Assembly: GCF_012927325.1 (NCBI RefSeq)
Contig: NZ_JABBGI010000012.1
Location: forward strand, 62,001 to 126,000
Length of the DNA stretch: 64,000 nucleotides
Direction of reading: 5' to 3'
Origin: Chryseobacterium antibioticum
GTDB lineage: Bacteria; Bacteroidota; Bacteroidia; Flavobacteriales; Weeksellaceae
The translations under genes were made by a program, and so were the position numbers. Below the pieces are notes generated by a model, which was not told the origin of the DNA, did no database searches, and worked only from the letters and a program-made list of their open reading frames with translations. Below, piece by piece: positions 8,207 to 16,967 of the stretch (positions within the stretch are counted from its first letter, which is position 1; every line of letters begins with the position of its first letter).

Positions 8207-10405
8207 TTATTCTTTGGTAAATTTGTATTCTCTTCCGGCTTGTTTAAAGACAAGATCCTTTTTGTCCTTGCTAAATGCCAATGTTATCCCGGCTTCACTA
8301 AAAGTAAACTGATTGTCTCCTGTATATTCAAGAGGAAACTCCGGCTGGTTTCCAGCTTTGAAATAAAGCTGACCGTTTTTATCGGTAAAAACCAATTTGA
8401 TTGCATCACTTTTAGTCCCGTATGTTCCTGCAAAATCTTTTGTATTAACTTTTTCAACAGTTTTTGGTTGTTCTGAAGGCCAAATATTATTTTTCATATT
8501 CACATCAGGAACCATAGATTCAGGATCCAGCATTACCTCATTAATTTCTTTATTTGAATTCACTTTCAATGTCCATTCTGTATTACGTTTCCAGACTTCA
8601 ACCGGGATTTTGAATACCTGTTTTGTTCCGTCTTTAAATTTCGCCTGAACAACTGTAGGCATAGGCAACTGACCTAGATTCTCAACAGTAATCTGAGCAC
8701 CGTTTTTAAAGTCGCCATTCACATATTTCACATCTTTTACAGACTGATCGATCTTCCATTTATTGATAAACCATCCTCGCCAGAACCAGTTCAGTTCTTC
8801 TCCTGAAACGTTTTCCATCGTATGGAAGAAATCCCATGGTGTAGGATGTTTGAAAGCCCATCTGTCGACATAGGTTTTGAAAGCTTTGTCGAATTTCTCA
8901 GGACCTAAAATGGTCTCTCTTAAAATCTGCAGTCCCATCCCCGGCTTAAAGTAAGCCAAAGCTCCGATACTTCTTTCCTTCATATTATCAGGACCTACCA
9001 TGACCGGCTCAAGATTATCGCCCATCATAAAACCTCCGGCTCTGGCAATATTTTTCTTGGTATAATATTCTCCGTTGTTAAAAGCCTTTGTAGATAATTC
9101 ATTGATAAAGGTATTGAAGCCTTCATCCATCCATGCAAACAGTCTTTCATTTGAACCTACGATCATAGGGAACCAATTGTGCCCGAATTCGTGATCTGTA
9201 ACTCCCCAAAGGTCTTCTCCTGCGGAATTCATATGACAGAACACAATTCCCGGATATTCCATTCCGCCTTCATTTCCTGCTACATTCGTCGCGGCCGGAT
9301 AGGTGTATTCATACCATTTTTGAGAATAATGCTCGATTGCTGCTTTTGTATATTCTGTAGACCTGCCCCAAGCTTTTTCGCCTGCACTTTCTGCGGGATA
9401 AGCTGATATAGCTACAGATTTTTTACCGCTTGGAAGATTTATTTTTGCAGCATCCAGGATAAATGCCGGTGATGAAGCCCACGCAAAATCACGGGTCTGA
9501 TCTATTTTAAATTTCCATGTTTTTGTCCCTGAAGCCTGGTTTTTCCCGATTTCAGATTCCGGACGGATCATAACCGTTTTATCACTATTTCTAGCCTGCT
9601 CCCAACGGTTGTTTTCTTCCTTGCTGTATACCTCTTTATAATTCAAAAGATCTCCTGATGCTACAACGTAATGATTAGCCGGCACTGTAATATTCGCAGA
9701 AATATGCCCGTACTCCAGATAAAACTCTGATGCTCCAACATAAGGCAGCGTATTCCACCCCATTACATCATCATACACGCACATTCTTGGATACCATTGG
9801 GCTACCGTAAATATTTTTCCGTTTTTCGTCTTCTGCACTCCCATTCTGTCAGATCCGTATTCGGGAGAGATAAAAGAATATTCAATTTTGATTTTGGCAA
9901 TACCTCCTTTAGCTTTTAATTCTTTGGGAAGATCGATCTGCATTCTGGTATCAGTCACTGTATATCTAACGTCTTTACCGTCAAGCTTTACAGATTTAAT
10001 TTTGTATCCTCCTTCCAACTCTTCCCCATGAGCTCCGTTTCTGCTACCAGATGCAGGAACTACTGCGTTACCGCGGGAATCTTTTGCAAATAAATTCTGG
10101 TCAAGCTGCAGCCATAGAAAGCCCATTTGATCAGGACTGTTATTGGTATACGTAATGTCAGCCGTTCCGGTAATTTCATTTTTAGCTTCGTTTAAGCTTA
10201 CATTCAGATCATAATCTGCTGAATTCTGCCAGTAAGCATGTCCCGGCTGTCCGCTTGCAGAACGAGTTTCCGTTCCTGTCTGTGGGTAAAAGAAGGGTTT
10301 GAACGCTTCTACATAACTGTATTTTGGAGTATCCTGAGCTAAAGCAGATCCCGAAAAAAGGAAAACTGCTGCCGCTGCTATCAGGCCTGGAAGTTTATAA
10401 TTCAT
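8207..10405 (-). CDS. M1-family metallopeptidase, secreted (larger paralogue)
   Basis: A 732-residue exported protein with a signal peptide (residues 1-23, ending GSALA). The zinc site is HEFGH (His405, Glu406, His409) with Glu428 in MDEGFN 18 residues later, the M1 gluzincin spacing. GMEYPG precedes the zinc site where GAMEN is found in classical members. The last roughly 110 residues (from about 620) form an extra beta-rich domain absent from the 621-residue paralogue at 4913. The two M1 genes are transcribed in the same direction and flank an EEP-family gene but each has its own terminator. Expected role: periplasmic or outer-membrane peptide degradation. Confidence 0.9.
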   Translation of the reverse strand: MNYKLPGLIAAAAVFLFSGSALAQDTPKYSYVEAFKPFFYPQTGTETRSASGQPGHAYWQNSADYDLNVSLNEAKNEITGTADITYTNNSPDQMGFLWLQLDQNLFAKDSRGNAVVPASGSRNGAHGEELEGGYKIKSVKLDGKDVRYTVTDTRMQIDLPKELKAKGGIAKIKIEYSFISPEYGSDRMGVQKTKNGKIFTVAQWYPRMCVYDDVMGWNTLPYVGASEFYLEYGHISANITVPANHYVVASGDLLNYKEVYSKEENNRWEQARNSDKTVMIRPESEIGKNQASGTKTWKFKIDQTRDFAWASSPAFILDAAKINLPSGKKSVAISAYPAESAGEKAWGRSTEYTKAAIEHYSQKWYEYTYPAATNVAGNEGGMEYPGIVFCHMNSAGEDLWGVTDHEFGHNWFPMIVGSNERLFAWMDEGFNTFINELSTKAFNNGEYYTKKNIARAGGFMMGDNLEPVMVGPDNMKERSIGALAYFKPGMGLQILRETILGPEKFDKAFKTYVDRWAFKHPTPWDFFHTMENVSGEELNWFWRGWFINKWKIDQSVKDVKYVNGDFKNGAQITVENLGQLPMPTVVQAKFKDGTKQVFKIPVEVWKRNTEWTLKVNSNKEINEVMLDPESMVPDVNMKNNIWPSEQPKTVEKVNTKDFAGTYGTKSDAIKLVFTDKNGQLYFKAGNQPEFPLEYTGDNQFTFSEAGITLAFSKDKKDLVFKQAGREYKFTKE

Positions 10406-10410
10406 TGGAA

Positions 10411-10444
10411 ATAATTTATAATATTTCTATGATAAGTTACAAAA
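10411..10444 (-). promoter_or_regulatory. Promoter candidate for the larger M1 peptidase
   Basis: Read on the minus strand: TTTTG (plus 10440-10444) then 21 nt then TAAATTAT (plus 10411-10418), close to the Bacteroidetes -33/-7 pattern. It overlaps the terminator hairpin of the upstream gene. Confidence 0.45.
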
Positions 10445-10477
10445 GATCCCGGAATCGTTACAAGCCCGGGATCTTTT
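10441..10477 (-). terminator. Terminator of the SDR gene
   Basis: AAAAGATCCCGG (10441-10452) pairs with CCGGGATCTTTT (10466-10477), a 12-bp stem with a 13-nt loop, located just past the stop of 10493-11374. Confidence 0.85.
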
Positions 10478-10492
10478 TATCAAAATTTTAAT

Positions 10493-11374
10493 TTAATTAG
10501 TTTTTTTCGCCTTGATCATCGCTTCAAGCGCATCCCACATTTCCTTCGGAATATCTTCAAGCATATTGAATTCTCCAGCTCCCTGAAGCCATTCGCCGCC
10601 ATCTATGGTGACTACTTCTCCATTCATATACGCCGAATAATCTGACACCAGATAAGCAGCAAGATTAGCCAGCTCCTGGTGCTCTCCTACTCTTCTTAAA
10701 GGAACTTTTTTCTTCATATCAAATTTTTCCTGAAGATCTCCCGGAAGCAATCTGTCCCATGCACCTTTGGTTGGGAAAGGTCCCGGTGCAATCGCATTGA
10801 AACGGATCCCGTATTTTGCCCATTCCACCGCTAAAGATCTGGTCATTGCCAAAACTCCGGCTTTTGCACAGGCCGAAGGTACTACATAAGCAGATCCTGT
10901 CCACGCATAAGTGGTTACAATATTCAGAACAGTTCCCGGGCTTTTAGAATCGATCCAGTGTTTACCGATAGAAAGGGTACAGTTCTTTGTTCCTTTCAAA
11001 ACGATATCTAAAATAGAATCAAAAGCTGAATGCGTCAGTCTTTCTGTTGGCGAAATAAAGTTCCCGGCTGCATTATTTAAGAGAATATCAATTCTTCCGA
11101 ATTCCTTCAATGTAGCTTCTTTCATCGCTTCTACTTCATCCCAATTTCTTACGTCACATGCAACGCACAGAACTTTTCCGCCAGTTTCTTCTTCTAATTC
11201 TTTGGCTGTTCCCTGTAGTTTCTCCAGATTACGGGAAGTGATCACCACTTTTGCTCCCAGTTCCAGAAAATATTTGGTCATTGCTTTTCCGAGACCACTT
11301 CCACCTCCTGTTACAATTGCTACTTTATCCTGTAATGCGCCTTCACGCAACATGGGCTGTGTATATAAATTCAT
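10493..11374 (-). CDS. Short-chain dehydrogenase, 2,4-dienoyl-CoA-reductase-like
   Basis: A 293-residue SDR with the NAD(P)-binding motif TGGGSGLG near residue 22 and NNAAGN near 98. The usual YxxxK active site is replaced by SACAK in VVPSACAKAG, and the downstream segment reads FNAIAPGPFPTKGAWDRL. This combination is typical of mitochondrial-type 2,4-dienoyl-CoA reductases (DECR), in which the catalytic Tyr lies elsewhere, so the likely role is an auxiliary enzyme of unsaturated fatty acid beta-oxidation using NADPH. No other beta-oxidation gene is adjacent. No signal peptide; cytoplasmic. A generic enoyl-CoA reductase is the main alternative. Confidence 0.85.
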   Translation of the reverse strand: MNLYTQPMLREGALQDKVAIVTGGGSGLGKAMTKYFLELGAKVVITSRNLEKLQGTAKELEEETGGKVLCVACDVRNWDEVEAMKEATLKEFGRIDILLNNAAGNFISPTERLTHSAFDSILDIVLKGTKNCTLSIGKHWIDSKSPGTVLNIVTTYAWTGSAYVVPSACAKAGVLAMTRSLAVEWAKYGIRFNAIAPGPFPTKGAWDRLLPGDLQEKFDMKKKVPLRRVGEHQELANLAAYLVSDYSAYMNGEVVTIDGGEWLQGAGEFNMLEDIPKEMWDALEAMIKAKKTN

Positions 11375-11682
11375 ATGATTTTATTTTTTCCTAAAAATAC
11401 TAAATATTGAATGGATGCCATTTAAAATAATGGGATAAATAATAATGTTATAAATAGTTATTCTCCTTGTGATATTTACCAATCATACAGAAAAAACAAT
11501 AAGTAGTGGAAAAACAGCATGCCTATTTTTCACGCAAAGTTCAATTCTAATACCGCATAGTATTAAGGAGACAAAGAAGGAATCAATATAATTGATTCGA
11601 CTAAGCGAGCGTTTTATCCACACCCTTAATCAGCGGCTCTGCTATCCCTTTTTCTTTTCTCAAACTAATAAGGCATAAAAAA
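11375..11682. other. Intergenic region with degenerate repeat
   Basis: About 310 nt without a gene. It contains a perfect palindrome GAATCAAT-ATA-ATTGATTC (11580-11598) inside a segment (about 11520-11615) whose GCAAAG/AAGGAGACAAAG style looks like an interspersed non-coding repeat of this group. No promoter of good quality was found for the SDR gene, only a TATTTTTA motif near its start. Confidence 0.4.
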
Positions 11683-11708
11683 CAACCTTGTAACGAATTA
11701 CAAGGTTG
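11683..11708 (-). terminator. Terminator of the DUF1573 gene
   Basis: CAACCTTGTAA (11683-11693) and TTACAAGGTTG (11698-11708) form a perfect 11-bp stem with a 4-nt loop, followed on the minus strand by a T-run. Confidence 0.92.
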
Positions 11709-11745
11709 CGGTATTTTGTATTGACTGTCTTGTCGTAAAAATTGA

Positions 11746-12156
11746 TTATGAAACCACTACTCCTTTGAAAGAAAGCGTTTTAGGCGTTTTGCTTTCGCTT
11801 GTCGTTACATTCACTGTTTTTATGAATGCGCCTGCAGCTGCTGCATTGTAGCTGGCTTCTACAAATCCTTTTTTCCCGGGAAGAATCGGAGTTTTAGTAT
11901 AATCTGCTGTTGTACACCCACATGATGGTGCTACATTTTCGATAATAATTGGTTTTGAAGAAGTATTGGTGAACTCAAATCTGATAAGTTTTGGTTTTCC
12001 CTGAGGAATATTTCCTACATCGATAGATTCTGATTTCCATTTAATGGCATCTGCAATCATTTTCACTATTGAAGAACTTTCAGCAGTAAATACATTAGCA
12101 TAAAAAGGTGAAAATGCTAAGACAGCTAAAAGTGCTGTAATTTTTAATTTTTTCAT
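11746..12156 (-). CDS. DUF1573 domain protein, exported
   Basis: A 136-residue protein with a signal peptide (about residues 1-20) and a single DUF1573 domain (about 45-136), an Ig-like fold of roughly 90 residues. The family signature is clear: FEFTNTSSKPIIIENVAPSCGCTTADY, including the CGC pair, then PGKKG and the beta-strand-rich end. Members are common periplasmic or surface proteins in Bacteroidetes; the biochemical role is not established. It is divergently transcribed from a two-component kinase gene, with repeated TTGTTAA boxes between them. Confidence 0.9.
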   Translation of the reverse strand: MKKLKITALLAVLAFSPFYANVFTAESSSIVKMIADAIKWKSESIDVGNIPQGKPKLIRFEFTNTSSKPIIIENVAPSCGCTTADYTKTPILPGKKGFVEASYNAAAAGAFIKTVNVTTSESKTPKTLSFKGVVVS

Positions 12157-12216
12157 GAGTATATATTTTAATAGTTAATAAAAATCAAAGAAATTGGTCA
12201 TTCTGTTTTGATGAGT

Positions 12217-12224
12217 CAAATATA
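12217..12224 (-). promoter_or_regulatory. -7 element for the DUF1573 gene
   Basis: The minus strand reads TATATTTG, an exact TAnnTTTG match, 60 nt upstream of the start. No TTG is found at the -33 position; a TTGTTAA box lies there instead, which suggests a regulated promoter. Confidence 0.5.
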
Positions 12225-12244
12225 TAGCTGAAAATCGCGATATA

Positions 12245-12283
12245 TTGTTAACCGATATCAAACATTTGTTAATAAGTTGTTAA
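12245..12283. promoter_or_regulatory. Three TTGTTAA boxes between divergent genes (operator candidate)
   Basis: TTGTTAA occurs at 12245-12251, 12266-12272 and 12277-12283. Start-to-start spacings of 21 and 11 nt put the boxes on the same face of the helix. They lie between the DUF1573 gene and the two-component pair, so autoregulation by the regulator of 13595 is possible. Confidence 0.35.
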
Positions 12284-12328
12284 TGATAAAAATTTAATAG
12301 ATATTTTTAGATAATATTGCTTCTGGAA

Positions 12329-13576
12329 ATGGAAATTAAAAAACTCAATATTATTATCACCCTCGGATTCATTGCTATCATCGGGATTATGACCGCTCAG
12401 CTTTTATGGACCCGGCAGGCCTATAATCTTGAAGATAAAAAATTTAACCAGAAAGTCAATATCGCTTTATCAGAAGTCGTGGAAAAACTATCCGGAGGAA
12501 AGACTTCTTTTACAGAAAATCCGGTACAGAATATTGCCAACGACTATTATGTGGTTAATATTAATAATGAATTTCATCCCGCAGTTCTGGAACATTATCT
12601 GAGAACAGAATTTACACGTTTTCAAATCAATACAGATTATGTGTATGCCCTCTATAATTGCCATAGTGACAAAATGATTTATGGGAAATACATATCGACA
12701 CACCAGGAACCTCCAAGTGATAAGGTCATTAATTTTCCTAAACATAAAAACCTGATCTATTATTTTTCCATCCGCTTTCCAGATAAAACCACCTATTTAA
12801 TAAGCTCATTAAGGTTTTGGTATTTACTCACCTTTGCGCTCATCATCATTCTGTTGGTGTACGTTTATTCTATATACACCATTATTCAGCAAAAAAAATT
12901 CTCGGAACTGCAAAGGGATTTCATCAATAATATGACCCATGAGTTTAAAACGCCTTTATCATCAATCCTCTTAGCATCAGAAGCCCTCAATAAACATAAT
13001 ATCATACAGGAAGATTCCAAACTGCAGACCTACACATCCATCATTATCAATCAAAGCTATAAACTCAATAATCATATTGAAAAAATACTAAATATTGCTA
13101 AAAATGATGCTTCCGGACTGTCCCTGAAACCTCAAAAGATTATGCTTCTTCCTTTCATTCAGGAAATAGCGGATATCATACAGCAAAAGAACGAAAATCT
13201 CGTACTTCATCTGGAAATTGAAGACCACATCTCTATCATTGCAGATGAATTTCACTTTACCAATATCGTGTACAACATTTTAGACAATGCAATTAAGTAT
13301 TGCGAAACAAACCCCGAAATCACTATTTCATCAGGTAAAAGTTCAAAAGGCTTATATTTAAAGTTTAAAGATAACGGAATGGGTATTCCTGCTAAAAACA
13401 TACCCCATATTTTTGATAAATTTTACAGGGTTACTACCAAAAAAAGTGATGAGGTCAACGGTTTTGGATTGGGATTGTTTTATGTAAAAAAGATCGTACA
13501 GCAACACCAATGGAAAATTTCAGTTGAAAATAATACAGATCAGGGAATTACCATAACGTTGTTTTTTCCGTTTTAA
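12329..13576 (+). CDS. Sensor histidine kinase (OmpR-type system)
   Basis: A 415-residue membrane kinase. TM1 lies at about residues 5-25 and TM2 at about 160-182, enclosing a periplasmic domain of about 130 residues without a recognised fold. The HisKA motif is NMTHEFKTPLSSI with phospho-acceptor His204; the ATPase domain shows an N-box (NILDNAIKYCE), DNGMGI, FDKFYRV and GFGLGLFYVK. An upstream in-frame TTG at 12317 adds only four residues and is less likely than the ATG at 12329. The response regulator follows 18 nt downstream. The signal is unknown. Divergent from a DUF1573 gene. Confidence 0.93.
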   Translation: MEIKKLNIIITLGFIAIIGIMTAQLLWTRQAYNLEDKKFNQKVNIALSEVVEKLSGGKTSFTENPVQNIANDYYVVNINNEFHPAVLEHYLRTEFTRFQINTDYVYALYNCHSDKMIYGKYISTHQEPPSDKVINFPKHKNLIYYFSIRFPDKTTYLISSLRFWYLLTFALIIILLVYVYSIYTIIQQKKFSELQRDFINNMTHEFKTPLSSILLASEALNKHNIIQEDSKLQTYTSIIINQSYKLNNHIEKILNIAKNDASGLSLKPQKIMLLPFIQEIADIIQQKNENLVLHLEIEDHISIIADEFHFTNIVYNILDNAIKYCETNPEITISSGKSSKGLYLKFKDNGMGIPAKNIPHIFDKFYRVTTKKSDEVNGFGLGLFYVKKIVQQHQWKISVENNTDQGITITLFFPF

Positions 13577-13594
13577 ATGTAATAATAGTGAGTA

Positions 13595-14275
13595 ATGGAA
13601 AAATCTAAAATTTTATATGCAGAGGATGATAAGACGATCGCTTTCCTGATTCAGGACAGCCTCGAAAGCTATTATGAAATAGATCATTATCCCGATGGAA
13701 AATTGGCACTTGAGGCCTTCAACAGCCAAAGTTTTGACATCTGTCTGCTGGATATCATGATGCCTGAACTCAACGGATTTGAATTGGCCCAGCACATTCG
13801 TGATAAGAACTCTGAGATCCCTATTATTTTTATTTCTGCAAAAGCCCTGAAAGAAGATAGGATCAAAGGGCTAAAAATTGGTGCCGATGATTACCTCGTT
13901 AAACCATTCAGTATAGAAGAATTGATTCTAAAAATAGAAGTCTTCTTAAAACGCACTAGAAAAACAGATGCACCCCCACTAAAATATAGTGTCGGAAAAT
14001 ATTATTTTGATCCCAAAAACTATACTTTGCAAGATACCGGAAATACCGTTACCCTTACACAAAGAGAATCTGAACTGCTTTTATACTTTATCCGACACAA
14101 GAACACGGTCTTAAAAAGACAGGATATATTAAAAGCAATCTGGGGAGATGATGACTATTTTATGGGACGAAGTCTGGATGTTTTTATTTCCAGATTGCGA
14201 AAAGTATTTGCGGATGAGCAGAATATAATCATTGAAAATTTACACGGAATTGGATTTCGTTTTTCCGAAAAATAA
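13595..14275 (+). CDS. OmpR-family response regulator
   Basis: A 226-residue regulator with receiver domain (residues 1-120; acidic pair EDD, phospho-acceptor Asp53 in LLDIMMPELNG, conserved Thr/Ser position in FISAKAL, Lys in DDYLVKPFS) and a winged-helix DNA-binding domain (about 130-225; ESELLLYFIRHKNTVLKR, SLDVFISRLRK, GIGFRF). It is the partner of the kinase encoded immediately upstream. The next gene downstream is a secreted GH92 glycosidase 90 nt away; control of that gene is possible but not shown. Confidence 0.94.
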   Translation: MEKSKILYAEDDKTIAFLIQDSLESYYEIDHYPDGKLALEAFNSQSFDICLLDIMMPELNGFELAQHIRDKNSEIPIIFISAKALKEDRIKGLKIGADDYLVKPFSIEELILKIEVFLKRTRKTDAPPLKYSVGKYYFDPKNYTLQDTGNTVTLTQRESELLLYFIRHKNTVLKRQDILKAIWGDDDYFMGRSLDVFISRLRKVFADEQNIIIENLHGIGFRFSEK

Positions 14276-14365
14276 ATACATTTCGGATGGATTAATTCTA
14301 AATTTAAGTAATAATAGTTATTCTTCAATTTTTAATTATTTTTACTGTTGAAAACCTATCCATTC

Positions 14366-16663
14366 ATGAAAAATACGGCAACTTTTGCACTCATATTCTT
14401 TGTATTTCTCAGTCAGTATTCAAAGGCCCAGCAGTTTGAAAAGCTGATACAATATGTAAATCCTCTGATCGGAACTGAAAAAATGGGTCATACCTATCCC
14501 GGCGCTACCGTTCCATTCGGAGCTGTACAGCTGAGCCCGGAAACCGATACCATCTCTTATGAACTCAATGGAAAATACAATGGCGAAGTGTATAAATACT
14601 GTGCCGGATACCGTTACGAAAACAAAACGATCGTTGGTTTCAGTTCCACCCATTTCAGCGGAACGGGACATTCCGATCTTGGAGATTTTCTGATCATGCC
14701 AACGGTAGGAAAACTCCTGTTAAATCCGGGAACGGCCTCACATCCTGAAAGCGGATACAGAAGTAGATTTTCCCACGAAAATGAAAAAGCTGAAGCCGGA
14801 TATTATAAAGTTAAGCTGGATGATCATCATATTTTAGCAGAACTAACCGCTACAACAAGAACAGGAGTCCACCGATATACCTTCCCAAAATCTGACCAGT
14901 CGCACATCATTTTAGACTTGACCGCAGGAATTTATAATTATGAAGGTAAAAATGTCTGGACTTATGTACGTGTGGAAAACAACGGTACAGTAACCGGTTA
15001 CCGCCAGACTAATGGTTGGGCAAGAACCAGAACGGTTTATTTTGCCATGAAATTTTCAAAACCTTTTAAATCATACGGCCAGAAAAATTTGGACGGAGCA
15101 CAAGCTTACAAAGGATTCTGGAGAAAATTCGACCAGAATAAAAACTTCCCCGAGATCGCAGGTAAAAACCTGAAAATGTATTTTGATTTCGATACTCAGG
15201 AAAATGAAGCCGTAGAAGTAAAGCTTGCCATTTCTCCGGTAAGTCAGACCAATGCATTGGAAAATCTCGAAAAAGAAACCGGAAATCTATCATTTGATCA
15301 GATCAAGGCAAAAGCTCAGGAAAACTGGAATAAAGAACTGAATAAAATCGTCATTAAAGGTTCTGAAACAGAAAAAACCAACTTTTATACAGCGATGTAC
15401 CATACTTTCATCAGCCCTACAACGTATATGGACATCAATGGGGAATATAAAGGTTTGGATCAGAATATTCACAAAGCAGAAGGTTTTACCAACTACACCA
15501 CTTTTTCCATCTGGGATACGTACAGAGCTCTTCATCCTTTCTTTAATATTATCCAGCCAAAACGGAATAATGATATGGTTAAATCGATGATGGCTCACTA
15601 TGATCAGTTCTCGATGAAAATGCTTCCGATATGGTCACACTACGCCAACGATAACTGGTGTATGAGCGGATACCACAGCGTAAGTGTAGCAGCCGATGCT
15701 GTGATCAAAGGAAATTACAATGGTGATCCGAAAGAAGTATTAAAAGCCTGTATCGCAACAGCTAATAAAAGAGATTATGAAGGCATCGGATATTATATCG
15801 ATATGGGCTATATTCCGGCTGAAAAAAATGGAACTTCAGTTTCCAATACCCTGGAATATGCTTATGACGACTGGGCGATTGCCCAACTGGCAAAACATTT
15901 AGGCGAAACAGAAATTTACAATCAATTCATCAAGCGTTCCGAAAACTGGAAAAATAATTTTGATCCCAAAGCTGGTTTTATGCGCCCCCGACTGGCGGAC
16001 GGAAGCTTTAAAAAGGATTTTGATATGCTGAGCACTCATGGACAGGGCTTTATTGAAGGGAATTCATGGAATTACAGCTTTTTTGTTCCTCAAAATCCTG
16101 ATGGACTGATGCAAATGATGGGAGGAAAGAAAAAATTTGCTTCAAAACTGGATGAATTGTTCACGATGCATCTTCCTGACGAATTTTTTGCAGACACTGA
16201 AGATATTACCCGCGAAGGAATCATCGGTGGCTATGTTCACGGAAACGAACCGGCTCATCACGTTGCCTATTTTTACAACTGGGCAGGACAGCCCTGGAAA
16301 ACCCAGGCTCAGATCCGTCGTATTTTAGACATGCAATATAAAGCAACACCCGATGGCTTGGGCGGAAATGACGATGCAGGACAAATGAGTGCGTGGTATA
16401 TTTTAAGCTCACTCGGATTCTATCCTGTGGCACCCGGTTCGGAAGATTATGCGATTGGAAGTCCGGCAGTGGACCATGCAGTGCTGAATTTGGAAAACGG
16501 AAAAACGTTTGAAATTGACGCAATCAATCAGAGTCCGAAGAACATATATGTTGAAAAAATTCTTCTGAATGGTAAAGAGATTAAGAATTTCACCTTAAAA
16601 CATTCTGAGATTACAGCTGGTGGAAAACTGACGTTTTATATGAGTACTAAGGCGAAGAAATAG
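14366..16663 (+). CDS. GH92 family glycoside hydrolase (alpha-mannosidase), secreted
   Basis: A 765-residue exported enzyme of family GH92, calcium-dependent exo-acting alpha-mannosidases. The signal peptide covers about residues 1-22 (ending SKAQ). Family hallmarks include VNPLIGTE near the N-terminus, GTGHSDLGD, WDTYRALHPF, HGNEPAHHVAYFYNW and the C-terminal GGNDDAGQMSAWY segment carrying the catalytic acids and calcium ligands. Domain order is the N-terminal beta-sandwich followed by the (alpha/alpha)6 barrel. The TTG at 14348 opens the frame earlier, but the ATG at 14366 starts directly at the signal peptide. There is no SusC/SusD pair nearby, so this is not a typical polysaccharide utilisation locus; it may trim mannose from host or recycled glycans. 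Confidence 0.93.
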   Translation: MKNTATFALIFFVFLSQYSKAQQFEKLIQYVNPLIGTEKMGHTYPGATVPFGAVQLSPETDTISYELNGKYNGEVYKYCAGYRYENKTIVGFSSTHFSGTGHSDLGDFLIMPTVGKLLLNPGTASHPESGYRSRFSHENEKAEAGYYKVKLDDHHILAELTATTRTGVHRYTFPKSDQSHIILDLTAGIYNYEGKNVWTYVRVENNGTVTGYRQTNGWARTRTVYFAMKFSKPFKSYGQKNLDGAQAYKGFWRKFDQNKNFPEIAGKNLKMYFDFDTQENEAVEVKLAISPVSQTNALENLEKETGNLSFDQIKAKAQENWNKELNKIVIKGSETEKTNFYTAMYHTFISPTTYMDINGEYKGLDQNIHKAEGFTNYTTFSIWDTYRALHPFFNIIQPKRNNDMVKSMMAHYDQFSMKMLPIWSHYANDNWCMSGYHSVSVAADAVIKGNYNGDPKEVLKACIATANKRDYEGIGYYIDMGYIPAEKNGTSVSNTLEYAYDDWAIAQLAKHLGETEIYNQFIKRSENWKNNFDPKAGFMRPRLADGSFKKDFDMLSTHGQGFIEGNSWNYSFFVPQNPDGLMQMMGGKKKFASKLDELFTMHLPDEFFADTEDITREGIIGGYVHGNEPAHHVAYFYNWAGQPWKTQAQIRRILDMQYKATPDGLGGNDDAGQMSAWYILSSLGFYPVAPGSEDYAIGSPAVDHAVLNLENGKTFEIDAINQSPKNIYVEKILLNGKEIKNFTLKHSEITAGGKLTFYMSTKAKK

Positions 16664-16911
16664 ATTTTAACCACAAAAGTTGCAAAAGTTTTTTAAACAC
16701 TTTAGTAAACTTTAAGTTGAATATTTTTCGCATAATAGTTCACCTAAGTTTTAAGAAAAATCAAAGATTTTTATTCTGCGTTACTGTAATGTGATAGAGC
16801 AAAAAAAACATCTTCACTACTCAAACGACTGGAATTCCACTCCCGTGGAGGGGTGGCGAAAATTCAGAGAATTTTTGACGGGGTGGTTCATTAGAAATTT
16901 ATAAAAATAAA
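16664..16911. repeat. Intergenic region with a GTGGAGGGGTGGCG-type repeat element
   Basis: No gene. The left half (16670-16800) resembles a degenerate non-coding repeat (ACAAAAGTTGCAAAAG style). At 16831-16887 a GC-richer element stands out from its AT-rich surroundings: CCAC-tccc-GTGG, then GGGGTGG, then GAAAATTC-aga-GAATTTTT, then GGGGTGG again. The internal palindromes and repeated GGGGTGG suggest a mobile or REP-like interspersed element. Confidence 0.5.
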
Positions 16912-16942
16912 AAGGGCAAATGTGTGTAACATATTTGCCCTT
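16912..16942. terminator. Terminator between GH92 and dihydroorotase
   Basis: AAGGGCAAAT (16912-16921) pairs with ATTTGCCCTT (16933-16942), flanked by A-runs and T-runs. It is 25 nt past the stop of the minus-strand dihydroorotase gene and can also terminate the plus strand. Confidence 0.85.
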
Positions 16943-16967
16943 TTACTATTTTATTTTTGCATTTCAA

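Noticed and set aside
10911-11378. 155-residue plus-strand frame opposite the SDR gene
   Set aside because: It is the antisense shadow of a well-supported SDR gene; no independent domain or start signal.
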